DNA of 64,000 nt from Trinickia violacea. GTDB lineage: Bacteria; Pseudomonadota; Gammaproteobacteria; Burkholderiales; Burkholderiaceae. Shown here one piece after another: positions 1 to 9,042 of the stretch. The notes beneath the pieces are model-generated. The model was not told the DNA's origin. It ran no database searches and worked only from the letters and a program-made list of their open reading frames with translations. Position numbers and translations under genes: made by a program. The DNA lies in assembly GCF_005280735.1 (NCBI RefSeq), contig NZ_CP040077.1, forward strand, positions 3,906,001 through 3,970,000, given 5' to 3'. Every line of letters begins with the position of its first letter. The stretch's first letter is position 1.

Positions 1-1145
1 ATCGCCGCTTCCGATATCGGCGTGTTCCTGACTCGTTCCGGAAACTTCTCGGACAAGCCTTTGGTGACCTTGAATGCGCCGCCATAGGGAGACAAAACGT
101 CTTCACCGAAAATCAATACCTTGTCGCTTTCGGACATCATGCCGTCAAGCACTTTGTTCAGCTCGGAAACGACGCGTGACCGCTCCGGCATACTTGCCTC
201 GGTCCAGGAAGGAAGAGGAGGAGCACCCGCTTCAAAGGACATCGATGCGCGAGGATCGCGCTCAGCCTTCGCAATGGCGTCTCGCACGGTTTGACGAAGG
301 CCGTCGACCCAAGCCGCTTCCGCCTCCGACATGTTCGCCAGGAATTGATTTAACGGATCGCGTTGTTCAAAAGGCTCCACGATGGAACGCGGCCTGGTGT
401 CGTCCCCCTTGGAGTGCGCCTTCAGCCTGAACGTCTCGACATGGAGGAGCCTGGGGCGCGAGTCGGCGCGAATATTCTTGATGACGTTTCCGGCGACAGT
501 GTGAAGCTCCTTCGGCTCCCACGTGTTGGCCTTGATCGTTTCAATGCCAAACGATGCGGCCCTTCCTTCAATTGTTCCGGCTAGCGTCTCTTCCTGCGAA
601 GTGGACTGTGAATACTTGTTGTCTTCGAGAACAATGAGCAACGGCAGCTCCCACTTGGAAGCGATATTGAACGTTTCGTAAACCACCCCTTCGCCCAAGG
701 TGCCGTCACCGATAAACACCACCGAAATGTTTTGGTGCTGCCTTAATTTATGCCCCAGTGCCAATCCTGCAGCCACCGGGACAATTCCACCCTGGATTCC
801 ATTGGAATAGAACCCGTCTTTGTACAGGTGCTGACTCCCCCCGAGACCGCCGGACACGCCTGTCTCCCGCCCCATCAGTTCGCCAATCAAACCCTCTATG
901 TCGCCATGACGGGACAGAAAATGTCCGTGACAACGGTGATTCGAAAAAATGGTGTCGTCAGCGAGTAAGAATTCCGATATGACGCTTCCCACGAGTTCTT
1001 GCCCAATGCAAGTGTGGACGGTGCCGTGAAGCTTTCCTTCGCTGAACAAGGACAATAAAGACTCCTCGACGAAACGAGATATCAGAGCCTTTTCGAGGAT
1101 TTTCGTTGTGGAGATTAGCAAGCTGCCTTCTGATTCCCTGAGCAT
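1..1145 (-). CDS. Fused alpha-beta ThDP-dependent 2-oxoacid dehydrogenase E1 component (3' end outside window)
   Basis: Decarboxylating E1 subunit of a pyruvate or branched-chain-type 2-oxoacid dehydrogenase complex, cytoplasmic. The frame is open from an ATG at 1145 to the window edge, giving about 381 visible residues. The first ~300 match an E1 alpha chain: HTCIGQE, FSNHRCHGH, and a thiamine diphosphate motif that begins GDGTLGE and ends EDNKYSQ. From about residue 335 the same frame runs, with no stop, into an E1 beta start (VLIFGEDV, YGGAFKVTKG, PISEAA). It is therefore an alpha-beta fusion rather than two genes. GGAGG sits 8 nt before the ATG. Substrate cannot be told from the sequence. 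Its place beside polysaccharide genes suggests a specialised copy, which is inference. Confidence 0.85.
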   Translation of the reverse strand, partial: MLRESEGSLLISTTKILEKALISRFVEESLLSLFSEGKLHGTVHTCIGQELVGSVISEFLLADDTIFSNHRCHGHFLSRHGDIEGLIGELMGRETGVSGGLGGSQHLYKDGFYSNGIQGGIVPVAAGLALGHKLRQHQNISVVFIGDGTLGEGVVYETFNIASKWELPLLIVLEDNKYSQSTSQEETLAGTIEGRAASFGIETIKANTWEPKELHTVAGNVIKNIRADSRPRLLHVETFRLKAHSKGDDTRPRSIVEPFEQRDPLNQFLANMSEAEAAWVDGLRQTVRDAIAKAERDPRASMSFEAGAPPLPSWTEASMPERSRVVSELNKVLDGMMSESDKVLIFGEDVLSPYGGAFKVTKGLSEKFPERVRNTPISEAA

Positions 1146-1448
1146 CCCGTGTTCCTCCAACGTGTTACTGCCGTTCCGTTTCCCAGCGCGAGCGCACCTA
1201 GCTCGCGGCCGCCGGTTTCCGCCTACTCCGCTGTAGCAATTGATGGTCCTTCGCGAGCCGCTCGGATCGTGGTTCTTTAGGGCTGATCTCTGGGCTTGTT
1301 CTTTGGCAACGGCATGGCCATCGTCGAGCGCGGCGGAGGCGTCGTGGTGGAAAACAAAAGACGGCCCGCCTTCAGAAATTTTGTATCCGTCCAACAGCCA
1401 AGAATGTGCGATATCGCGCTTTCCATCGCCGCTCGCCTACACCGGTCC
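1146..1448. other. Intergenic stretch between E1 gene and methyltransferase
   Basis: No recognisable gene. On the minus strand the frame of the E1 gene stays open upstream of its ATG, back to a TAG just after the methyltransferase stop. The implied residues turn into low-quality basic sequence near the ATG, and the GGAGG supports the ATG at 1145, so I treat this as noncoding. Confidence 0.5.
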
Positions 1449-2132
1449 TCATGCACGCTTTCGACAGATCATGAAATATTGCGAACTGAGCCACCATGGC
1501 ATCGATGCGATGGGACTGCACCGCACCTTCGAAACGATGAAGTGCTTGTCGAGCGTCTTGTGCAGCTCGCGAAAGTCGAACCCTTTGTGGCTGCCGCGCA
1601 AGTTCTCTGCCCGAGTCACGCGCACGCCGACTGCCGACAGCAGAATCTCTTCGATCTTGTATTCGGTCGAGGTTTTGCGATGGCGCCACATCCAGTTCGC
1701 CACCTTGGGTATCACTGCAAGGCCGTACATGATCGGCACCGAAATGATGAATGCGGCATCCGGCTTCATGATGCGCGCTGCGTCGTCGAGCAACTGCGCC
1801 AGCTCCTGCGGGTAAAGGTGTTCGCAGACTTCGAAAGCCGTGAGAAGGTCGACTGACGCCGCGCCGATCTGATTCAGCGAGCCGGCGTAGGCAATCTCGG
1901 GATACGCTGGTATGACGAATGGATCGTATCCAATCAGGCAGAGATCCTGGCGCGACTGCCCGAGCGTATGCAGGAACAGCCCCGGCCCCGCTCCGAAGTC
2001 GACGACGGTCGCGTGCTCCGGACAGGCATGCATGCTGAGCTGCAGCGCGACCGCCATTCTGGTCCGGTGCGCGTATCGCGCCAGCAGGTTGGAAGAATTG
2101 ACGGTTTGTTCTTCGTAGGAGATATCTCGCAT
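1449..2132 (-). CDS. Class I SAM-dependent methyltransferase
   Basis: Predicted methyltransferase of 227 residues that transfers a methyl group from S-adenosylmethionine; the acceptor is unknown. Motif I is VVDFGAGPGLFL at residues ~42-53, followed by an acidic residue at the end of the next strand (LIGYDPF) and a post-motif segment (DLLTAFEVCEHLYP) typical of the Methyltransf_11/23 group. A short hydrophobic stretch (IMYGLAVIPKVANWMW) may touch the membrane. It lies upstream of the E1 gene on the same strand and is divergent from the glycosyltransferase at 2356. That context suggests modification of a sugar or polysaccharide part, but a small-molecule acceptor is equally possible. Confidence 0.75.
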   Translation of the reverse strand: MRDISYEEQTVNSSNLLARYAHRTRMAVALQLSMHACPEHATVVDFGAGPGLFLHTLGQSRQDLCLIGYDPFVIPAYPEIAYAGSLNQIGAASVDLLTAFEVCEHLYPQELAQLLDDAARIMKPDAAFIISVPIMYGLAVIPKVANWMWRHRKTSTEYKIEEILLSAVGVRVTRAENLRGSHKGFDFRELHKTLDKHFIVSKVRCSPIASMPWWLSSQYFMICRKRA

Positions 2133-2355
2133 CTTCTGCCCCCGAATCCACCAAGCGAATTTTTACCGCGTGACCAGACCTTGGACTGCGGTGCCAGCCA
2201 AGCTTGGCAGTTGCGCTGCCGTTTTGCTATCGCGTCAGTCAGTGTATGCCCGCCAAATTCCGGCTCTTTATCGCCACCCTATGGGCCCCAAAGGAAAAAC
2301 GCCTTATAACGGTAGGACTCTGCCGCCATGGTTCAACGTTTATTCCATCCGCCGT

Positions 2356-3546
2356 ATGCGCGTTCTCTTCGTTATCGGCAACCTCGGCGACTACCATGTG
2401 CCGCGCTATCAGGCGTTGGACCGGGTTGCTTCGCAACGCGGAATCGACCTGTCGCTCGTCGAGATCTTTGGTACATCGAAGGCGTACGCCTATCCGCAAC
2501 CCTATCGCGGGCAGTTCTTCAGCACGAAACCCCAGCACTGCGTCACGCTGCTCGAAGACGCCGCCGAAGGCGACGCGCATTGGCTGCGCGTCGGCGCGAA
2601 GCTCGCCCCGATCGTGCGGCGCACGGTGCCCGATTGCGTCGTGACGCTCGGCTACAACACCAGCTACTCCCTGTACTTGTGCCTGCTGAAACTGCTCACG
2701 CGGCGCTACAAGCTCGTCTACATGTCCGACTCGAAGGCCGACGACGGCAAGCGCTACATGCTGAAGGAGCGCGCCAAGCGTTTCCTCGTCTCGCAGTTCG
2801 ACGGCGCGCTCGTAGCCGGCGAAAAACATCGCGCTTATGCCGAGTCGCTCGGCGTGCCGCTCGAGCGCTCGCGCATCGGTTTCGACGTCATCGATGTCGG
2901 CTATATCCGCGACGCCGCGCAACAGGCCCGCCAAGAGGCGCCGCGCGTGCGCGGCAGGTACGGACTGCCGTCGCGCTATGTGTTGTGCGTCGCGCGGTTC
3001 GTGCCGCGCAAGAACGTCGACATCGTCGTCGACGCGTATGCGGCGTCGGGCCTCGCGGCGAGCGGCGTGGCGCTCGTGCTGGTCGGCCAGGGACCGCGCG
3101 GGGACGCGCTCGCCGCCCAGATCGCGCGTCTTGGACTCGCCTCGCACGTGACCATCCTCCCCGCCGTGCCCAATCGCGACATGCCGGGCATCTATGCGCT
3201 CGCCGATTTCGTCATGCTCGCGAGCGCCTTCGATCAATGGGGTCTGTGCATCAACGAGGCGCTCGCCGCAGGCTGCCCCGTGATCGTCACGCGCACCTGC
3301 GGCGTCGCAAACGAAATGGTGCGCGACAACGTCAACGGCTTCATCATCGAGCCCGGCAGCGCCGCGCGGCTGGCCGAGCGCATGCAGCAGCTCGGCGGCT
3401 CGCCCGCGTTGCGCGAACGCTTGGCCGCCCATGCGTTCGCGGGGGTGCGCGAGTGGACACCCGACCTGTTCGCGGAAAATCTGTTCGATCTCGCCGAGTC
3501 GCTCACCGCGCCGGAGCCGGCCGTGAGCCATCAGGCAAGCCGCTGA
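2356..3546 (+). CDS. GT4-family glycosyltransferase
   Basis: GT-B fold transferase of 396 residues that would add a sugar to a lipid-linked oligosaccharide at the inner membrane face. The N-terminus MRVLFVIGNLGDYHVPRY is a typical acceptor-domain start. The C-terminal half has the family-4 layout: RYVLCVARFVPRKNVD, LVLVGQGP, then the donor-site motif around FDQWGLCINEALAAGCPVIV (an EX7E-like region with G-L-C-I-N-E-A). I chose the ATG at 2356 because residues upstream in the same frame do not look like protein. No strong ribosome site is visible. It is convergent with the next gene, with only 24 bp between them. Donor and acceptor are not predictable. Confidence 0.85.
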   Translation: MRVLFVIGNLGDYHVPRYQALDRVASQRGIDLSLVEIFGTSKAYAYPQPYRGQFFSTKPQHCVTLLEDAAEGDAHWLRVGAKLAPIVRRTVPDCVVTLGYNTSYSLYLCLLKLLTRRYKLVYMSDSKADDGKRYMLKERAKRFLVSQFDGALVAGEKHRAYAESLGVPLERSRIGFDVIDVGYIRDAAQQARQEAPRVRGRYGLPSRYVLCVARFVPRKNVDIVVDAYAASGLAASGVALVLVGQGPRGDALAAQIARLGLASHVTILPAVPNRDMPGIYALADFVMLASAFDQWGLCINEALAAGCPVIVTRTCGVANEMVRDNVNGFIIEPGSAARLAERMQQLGGSPALRERLAAHAFAGVREWTPDLFAENLFDLAESLTAPEPAVSHQASR

Positions 3547-3570
3547 CCGCTCGCCTCGCCCGTTCCGTTC

Positions 3571-4644
3571 TCAAGACGCCGAGCCGGCATGCGTGACCTG
3601 GCGCGCCACCGCCAGATAGCGCTCGGCCGAATCCTGCAGCGTGAGGCCCGTCAGCGTGCGTTCGGCGCGGCGCTGGCCGAGCGCCGTCACGAGCGCGCCC
3701 GCGTAAGCCGTCGTGTTGTTGGTGTCGAGCAACTGCACGTTCGGAAAGTCCTTTGCGAACGCGAACGGCGCAATCGCGCTGCCGACCACCGGAATCCCTG
3801 AGGCCAGCGCTTCGAGAAACGCGATGCTGTGCCCTTCCGAGCGCGACGGCATCGCGAAGACGCTCGCGTCGAAGAGCACCTTCGACACATCGGCCCGCGG
3901 CCCATCGACGATGACGCGATCCGTGAGCCCGAGCTTGTTGACGAGGTCGATCACGGCCGCGTGATACGCCGGATCTTCGATCACGCCGAACAGCAGAAGC
4001 TTCGCGCCGCTCACTTCGCGCACGACCTCGCCGAACGCATGCACCGTCTGCAACTGATTCTTGACCGACGTATAGCGCCCGATCTGGACGATCCGGGGCG
4101 CGCGTATCACGTCGTTATCGTTGGCCTGGCTGGCGAAGCGCGCCATGTCGACGCCGTTTGGAATCACCGTCATCAGCGGGTGCGGGCCGACCGCGGCGAT
4201 ATAGTCCTCGACGTTCGCCTGCGATACGCCGATCACCGCTCGCGCCCGAGGCGACAGAATGCGCTCGACGCTGCGAAACAAGTGGCGCTCGAAATCGTTG
4301 GTGGCCGAATGCATCACATAGACGATCGGCGCGCCGATCGGCAACGCTCGCGCATAGAACGCGGGGATCGTCGCGTGCGCAAAAATCACATCGGGCTTTT
4401 CGTGGCGAATCACGTGGTACAGATGCCAGAGCCTGCCGACCAAGCCGTGCGCTTTGCGCGGAAAGCGGCACGGCACGCCATTCTCCTGCAGGTCGCGGCG
4501 CAGCGATTGGAAGTCCTCGTGCTCGGGCGTGAGCGACGTGACGCACACCGGGTTGCCCTGCCGCCGATGATGGATGGCAAGGTCCTTCGCAAGCACCTCG
4601 GCGCCCGACAAGCGCGGCGCCAGGACAAGGTGAAGAATCCGCAT
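3571..4644 (-). CDS. GT4-family glycosyltransferase
   Basis: Family-4 glycosyltransferase of 357 residues. MRILHLVLAPRLSGAEVLAKDLA is the usual GGAE-like acceptor loop start, and the donor half shows RIVQIGRYTSVKNQL, LLLFGVIEDP and the EX7E motif inside SRSEGHSIAFLEALASGIPVV. The ATG at 4644 shares one base with the TGA of the flippase gene upstream (TGATG), so the two are probably translationally coupled and made together. Role: extension of the lipid-linked repeat unit that the neighbouring flippase then exports. Sugar specificity unknown. Confidence 0.87.
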   Translation of the reverse strand: MRILHLVLAPRLSGAEVLAKDLAIHHRRQGNPVCVTSLTPEHEDFQSLRRDLQENGVPCRFPRKAHGLVGRLWHLYHVIRHEKPDVIFAHATIPAFYARALPIGAPIVYVMHSATNDFERHLFRSVERILSPRARAVIGVSQANVEDYIAAVGPHPLMTVIPNGVDMARFASQANDNDVIRAPRIVQIGRYTSVKNQLQTVHAFGEVVREVSGAKLLLFGVIEDPAYHAAVIDLVNKLGLTDRVIVDGPRADVSKVLFDASVFAMPSRSEGHSIAFLEALASGIPVVGSAIAPFAFAKDFPNVQLLDTNNTTAYAGALVTALGQRRAERTLTGLTLQDSAERYLAVARQVTHAGSAS

Positions 4645-5861
4645 CACGACACCCTGATGGTCCGATAAAGCATCCACAGCGCAGCCGTGCCGAGGCCGGC
4701 CGTCATTCCCCACGCGATCCCCGTCACGCCCCAGTAGTGCGTAGCGGGCGGCACGACGGCGAACAGCACGATCATCTGCATCACCGACGCCTGCGTCGCC
4801 GCACGCGCATCGCCGACCGCGCGCAGGTACGAGACGAGCACGGCGATCAGCGCGCCGATCGCCATGTTGATGACGAAGATCTTGAAGAGCGGCACGGCCG
4901 ACATCCACGCAGCCCCCAGCACGAGCGAGAACAGCGGTGCGGCGACCATGCGCAGCACGACCACGATCACCGCGAGGCCTGCGGTCGCTGCGATCAGGTA
5001 GAGCTTGAACACGCGCGCGGCCGTGTGGGGATCGTGGCGATGCTGGGCCGAGAACGTCGGGAACAGGTACTGCGACATCGCAATTGCGGCATCGGCAAGC
5101 AGCATTTGCGCGAGCCGCGACGACATCTGATACGCACCCAGTTGCGCCGGACCGAGCAGCTTGCCGACGACGATCTTGTCGAACTGATTGAGCACGAGGT
5201 TGACGACGCTGCTGGCCCAGATCCAGCGGCTAAAGCCGATGTAGTGGCCGATTCCCGCCCACGACAGCTTGAGCGGCGGACGCGGCTGCATGGTGGCCCA
5301 CGTCAGCGTGCTCTTGAGCGCCTCGCCGAACACCATGCCGATCAGCACCGAATACGCGCCGGCTCCCGCCAGCGCGAGCACGAGCCCGATCGTGCAGTCG
5401 GCGAACGCCGCGGAGATCTCCACGCCGGCGATGTGCTGAAAGCGGCGCTCGCGCTGCACGACGAAGTAAGTCGGCGACGCAATCCCGCGGATCAACGGCA
5501 GCGCGGCGGCGAGCTGCAGCAGCAGAAGCGAGCCGCCCAGATGGAACTGGCTTTGCATCAGCGGCGCCAATGCGACGAGCAGCAGACCGACGAACGCGCC
5601 GCGCGCGGCAAGCGTCGTCCAGACGGCGCCGAGCTCGGCGCGCGAAGGCGTCTCGCGGCCCTGGATGACGGCTTGTGCGAGCCCGGTATCGGACAGCGAT
5701 TCGGCAATGGCCACCGCGAGCAGCGCGACGCTCACGCTGCCGATCGCCGCCGGCCCGAGAATCCGGCCGATCGCGAGAAACTTGACGGCCACGAGGCCGC
5801 GCACGATCACCTGCTGCAGCAGCACCCAGGTGGCGGCGCTCGTGCCGAAGCTCGCCTGCAT
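4644..5861 (-). CDS. Wzx-type lipopolysaccharide/oligosaccharide flippase
   Basis: Multi-pass inner-membrane protein (405 residues) of the MOP superfamily that flips undecaprenyl-linked repeat units to the periplasm. Hydrophobic segments run through the whole chain, for example AAIGSVSVALLAVAIAESL, GAFVGLLLVALAPLM, AAFADCTIGLVLALAGAG and LYLIAATAGLAVIVVVLRM, fitting 10-12 helices. The start is uncertain: the frame also offers an ATG at 5930, but the extra 23 residues are polar and basic, and the ATG at 5861 begins a flippase-like MQASFGTSAATWVLLQQ. It is coupled to the downstream glycosyltransferase by a TGATG overlap. Confidence 0.85.
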   Translation of the reverse strand: MQASFGTSAATWVLLQQVIVRGLVAVKFLAIGRILGPAAIGSVSVALLAVAIAESLSDTGLAQAVIQGRETPSRAELGAVWTTLAARGAFVGLLLVALAPLMQSQFHLGGSLLLLQLAAALPLIRGIASPTYFVVQRERRFQHIAGVEISAAFADCTIGLVLALAGAGAYSVLIGMVFGEALKSTLTWATMQPRPPLKLSWAGIGHYIGFSRWIWASSVVNLVLNQFDKIVVGKLLGPAQLGAYQMSSRLAQMLLADAAIAMSQYLFPTFSAQHRHDPHTAARVFKLYLIAATAGLAVIVVVLRMVAAPLFSLVLGAAWMSAVPLFKIFVINMAIGALIAVLVSYLRAVGDARAATQASVMQMIVLFAVVPPATHYWGVTGIAWGMTAGLGTAALWMLYRTIRVS

Positions 5862-5950
5862 GGAAAACGCCGGAAGCCTTACAGATCTCACTCGGTCCCC
5901 CGTCGTGTGTTCGCATCGAGTGCGTTGCATGGAATCAGATTAGGTGCGCT

Positions 5951-5999
5951 GCATGGGGCGTGCCTAAGCGCTGAAGCGCAAAGGCCAGCCGACAGCTTT
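5951..5999. repeat. Hairpin repeat, copy 1 (core TAAGCGCTGAAGCGC)
   Basis: First of two direct tandem copies that both begin GCATGGGG and end in a CCGACAGC stretch. The core at 5965-5979 is TAAGCGCTGAAGCGC, two copies of the AGCGCT-type palindrome separated by GA. The outer arms of this copy pair imperfectly. Confidence 0.75.
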
Positions 6000-6038
6000 G
6001 CATGGGGCCTGCCTAAGCGCTGAAGCGCTAAGGCAGGC
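6000..6038. repeat. Hairpin repeat, copy 2 (core TAAGCGCTGAAGCGCTAA)
   Basis: Second tandem copy. The outer arms GCCTGCCT (6007-6014) and AGGCAGGC (6031-6038) are perfectly complementary and enclose the conserved core. The same core with other arms recurs twice at 54815-54895. Confidence 0.8.
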
Positions 6039-6307
6039 CGACAGCGTTATTAAGCGTACGAACCCATTTACCGGACGCTGGTCCTGCGCCACCGGACGCG
6101 ATAAATTCGTCCGTATGGCTTACCGCCCGGCAATGATTGCAAAAGTAACCCGTCCGCCGCATCTTTGAGCGCCATCTAGTAGGCAATATCCGCATAGCCG
6201 TTTGCGAGCGCACTGTCTTTTTTCGCCAGGAAAACGGCGAATCTGGCCGTTCGATCAGCAAGTACGATGCTAAGGTTGACCCACGCACTCACACTGGCCG
6301 ACACGCG

Positions 6308-7534
6308 ATGGCACATGCCAAGAAACCCGCGACGTCACGCGAATTCGTGCTGATCGTCGAACCGAACTTCACCGGACACCGGTGGCGCTACGCCGAATGG
6401 GCGGCGGATGCGTACACCGAAGCCGGTCATCCCTGCCTCATCGTCACCGAATCGAGCAACGAGGACCATCGCCTCGCACGCAAGATTCTTGCCGCGAACC
6501 GCCCCGACCTCGAAATTGCGTTCGTCGATCCGCCCGATCGCAGCCGCGGCCTCGGGCGCGCGCTCGACCGCGTCAGCTACGTACGCTATCACCGATATTT
6601 CGAGCACGCGTACCGGATCTTGAGCCGCGTTCATCCGCTCGCGCTCGTCGTCGTGCCTTACGTCGATTACTTTTTTTACGCGCTGCCGTTCCTCGGATCG
6701 CCGTTCGGCAAGACGCCGTGGGTCGGCATCACGATGCGGGCGTCGTTCCATCACCGCAAGGTCGGCGTCAAGGCGCCCGACCGGCCGCTCGTCAATGCGG
6801 TCAAGGCGCGGCTCTTCAGGCGCGCGGTGAAATCGGCGGGCATGCGCACGCTGCTGTCGATCGATCCGACCCTGCTCGAATGGTGCGCGCGTTCGAAGCC
6901 CAAGCGTGGCGCCGCGATCGAATATCTGGCCGATCCGTTCCCCGACGCGACCGCCGAAGACCCGCAGGTGGCCCGCGCGCGGCTCGGGCTCGTGCCGGGG
7001 CGCTATCTGCTCGTGTACGGCGCCATCACGGAGCGCAAGGGCATCCGCGAACTGGTCGAGGCGCTGATGCAGATGGACGATCCGCCGACCTTGATCGTCG
7101 CCGGCGAGCAGGATCTGGAGGTCCGCGAGTTTCTTCACGAGAATGCGCCGCGCATGTCGCCGACGCCGCTGATGCTCGACTCGTTCATCAGCAACGAAAC
7201 GGAGTTCGATCTGTTCTCCGCCTGTGACGCGGTGTGGCTCGGCTACAAAGGCCACTACGGCATGAGCGGCGTGCTCGTGCAGGCGTATCGTTTCGGCAAG
7301 CCGGTGATCGCGACGGCCGATGGCCTGATCGGCTGGTTCTGCCAGACCGGCGAATTGGGCCCGGTGGTGCAGAACCTCGCACCCGACACGATCGCGTCTG
7401 CGATCGAGGACGTGTTGTTCTCACGGCATCATGGGCGTATCCCGGGCCATTCCGCGCGCGAGCATCTGCTCGAACGCAATACGCTGTCGCAGTTCAAGCT
7501 GACGCTTCAGCAGGCAGTCGGCTGGGCGCCGTGA
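6308..7534 (+). CDS. Glycosyltransferase, GT4-like
   Basis: Predicted GT-B glycosyltransferase of 408 residues. The N-terminal domain (FVLIVEPNFTGHRWRYAEW) and the donor domain (RYLLVYGAITERKGIRELVEAL, LIVAGEQD, then WLGYKGHYGMSGVLVQAYRFGKPVIA) follow the family-4 order, although the EX7E glutamates are not obvious in the last motif, where G-M-S-G-V-L-V-Q-A-Y replaces the usual E-G-F-G-x-x-x-x-E-A. A few acceptor loops are basic (HHRKVGVK). It is convergent with the acyltransferase gene, 15 bp away. It is divergent from the flippase. Specificity unknown; a divergent donor site may mean a different sugar nucleotide. Confidence 0.78.
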   Translation: MAHAKKPATSREFVLIVEPNFTGHRWRYAEWAADAYTEAGHPCLIVTESSNEDHRLARKILAANRPDLEIAFVDPPDRSRGLGRALDRVSYVRYHRYFEHAYRILSRVHPLALVVVPYVDYFFYALPFLGSPFGKTPWVGITMRASFHHRKVGVKAPDRPLVNAVKARLFRRAVKSAGMRTLLSIDPTLLEWCARSKPKRGAAIEYLADPFPDATAEDPQVARARLGLVPGRYLLVYGAITERKGIRELVEALMQMDDPPTLIVAGEQDLEVREFLHENAPRMSPTPLMLDSFISNETEFDLFSACDAVWLGYKGHYGMSGVLVQAYRFGKPVIATADGLIGWFCQTGELGPVVQNLAPDTIASAIEDVLFSRHHGRIPGHSAREHLLERNTLSQFKLTLQQAVGWAP

Positions 7535-7549
7535 CACCCTCGGCAATTT

Positions 7550-8764
7550 TCACGAAGGCTGCTCGCCGACGCCGCTCACGGCGGCCACCTCCTCCGCCTT
7601 CCCGCTCTTCTGAGGCGCGCTTTCCGCTTCGGGCGGCACCTTCGCCGCCGCGACGCTCAGCACTTGCTGCCGCGCCGGGAACAACCGGTTGCGCAGGAGC
7701 AGGAACGGGAACTCGACGACGCGCGTCGTCACATAGCCGACGGTAATCGCAATCGCGGCTTGCCCCGAAAGCACGATCGCCCACGCGATGAGGGGCGGCA
7801 CGCCGAGCGCGGCGGTCTTGTGGATCAGGATGTCGCCAGGCGCAAGCGCGATCGAATGCCAGAGGTAGATCCCGTACGAATACACGCCGATCCATGCCAC
7901 CGCGCGGAACACGCGCGACTGGCGGACTTTGGACGAGTACTCGAGGACGAACACGATCAGCGCGACATAGCCGATCGCTTGAATCGTGTAGCCGATGCTT
8001 TCGTCGATCGCGAAGTGCTTGGTCGCCAGGACGAGCCATGCGGCGAGCATCACCAGCAGCGCGATCAGCACGCCTTTCTTCTGTGCGAAGCGCCTGTAGG
8101 TCTCGGGCTTCATCCAGTAGAACACGGCGAGGATCACGCCCGCGAGCAGGCTGTCGATGCGGTATTGCGTATAGGCGAACGCCGCGTCGAGATCGCCTTG
8201 CGCCACCACCACGCAGCGCGCGATCAGCACCGCCACGCAGATCGCGCCGAGCACGCCGAGAATCGTGTTGGCGCGCACGCGCCAGTGTGCGAACAGCAGC
8301 AGCAACGCCGGCAGGAACAGATAGAAGTGCTCTTCGACCGCCAGGCTCCACGTCTGCGTGATCGACGTGCCGAAGTAGTTCTGCATGTGCGTCAGGTTTT
8401 GCCACAGGAAGGTGCCGGTCGGGTGACGCCCCGCGAGCACATGAAACAGGATCAGCACGTAGTACGCCGGCCAGATCTTGAAGATCCGCCGCACGATGAA
8501 GCGGCGCGCATCGACGCGGCCCGTCTGGGCGTATTGGCGCAGCAGCAGCCCGCCGACCAGAAAACCGCTCAGCGTGAAGAACAGATTCACACCCTCGCGG
8601 CCGAAGCTCTTGAGCGGATATTCGATGAGCGGGATAAACCAGTAACCGGTATGGACCGAATGGAAGTGAAAGCCCATCACGGCAATGATGGCAATGCCGC
8701 GTACGAAGTCCAGCTCGATCGTGCGATCGCGCACGATCGCTTTGGCGCCCCCGAATAATTGCAT
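7550..8764 (-). CDS. Acyltransferase 3 family membrane protein
   Basis: Integral membrane O-acyltransferase (404 residues) of the OafA/NodX/ExoZ group, likely to acetylate or succinylate sugars of the exopolysaccharide. RTIELDFVRGIAIIAVMGFHFHSVHTGYW is the family start, with the HFH motif, and GVNLFFTLSGFLVGGLLL and TWSLAVEEHFYLFLPALLLL are the conserved second and third blocks. About ten hydrophobic segments follow. The C-terminal ~40 residues are hydrophilic. The ATG at 8764 is preceded by a strong GGGGGAGG, which rejects the longer frame upstream. Confidence 0.9.
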   Translation of the reverse strand: MQLFGGAKAIVRDRTIELDFVRGIAIIAVMGFHFHSVHTGYWFIPLIEYPLKSFGREGVNLFFTLSGFLVGGLLLRQYAQTGRVDARRFIVRRIFKIWPAYYVLILFHVLAGRHPTGTFLWQNLTHMQNYFGTSITQTWSLAVEEHFYLFLPALLLLFAHWRVRANTILGVLGAICVAVLIARCVVVAQGDLDAAFAYTQYRIDSLLAGVILAVFYWMKPETYRRFAQKKGVLIALLVMLAAWLVLATKHFAIDESIGYTIQAIGYVALIVFVLEYSSKVRQSRVFRAVAWIGVYSYGIYLWHSIALAPGDILIHKTAALGVPPLIAWAIVLSGQAAIAITVGYVTTRVVEFPFLLLRNRLFPARQQVLSVAAAKVPPEAESAPQKSGKAEEVAAVSGVGEQPS

Positions 8765-9042
8765 CCGACCTCCCCCTTTTGGGATTGCACGTTCTGCTCG
8801 ATCCCTTTGTTCAAACATTGCTTGCATTCGCATCTTCGTTCGGCCTGCCAGCCTTCGTCCGCCAACATCACGGCAGGTGCCGACATTCAGCAATGCGCGT
8901 GCCCGCATGTGTGGGAAATCCATCAGTCGCAGGACGCCGATTGGTAGTCGTTTCACGCCGCGGCAACCGGGAACGCGAGTTGCTGGCGGTATAGTCGGTT
9001 GAAACTTCGCGTTTCAAAAAACACAGGGAGAGACCGGCTTCT
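8765..9042. promoter_or_regulatory. Divergent promoter region between acyltransferase and polymerase
   Basis: 278 bp between two genes that point away from each other, so it must carry two promoters. A small GAAAC/GTTTC hairpin followed by six A lies near 9001-9022. No convincing sigma-70 boxes could be chosen. Confidence 0.4.

Larger units (their letters stand above)
5862..6307. other. Divergent intergenic region with tandem hairpin repeat
   Basis: Separates the flippase (minus) from the next glycosyltransferase (plus) and must hold promoters for both. The first half contains two tandem copies of a ~49-bp hairpin repeat at 5951-6038. The rest has lower GC than the flanking genes. I could not fix -35 and -10 boxes with confidence. 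Confidence 0.6.

Noticed and set aside
1240..1856. Two plus-strand open frames across the methyltransferase
   Set aside because: Antisense to the methyltransferase; Cys/Ser/Arg-rich shadow translation.
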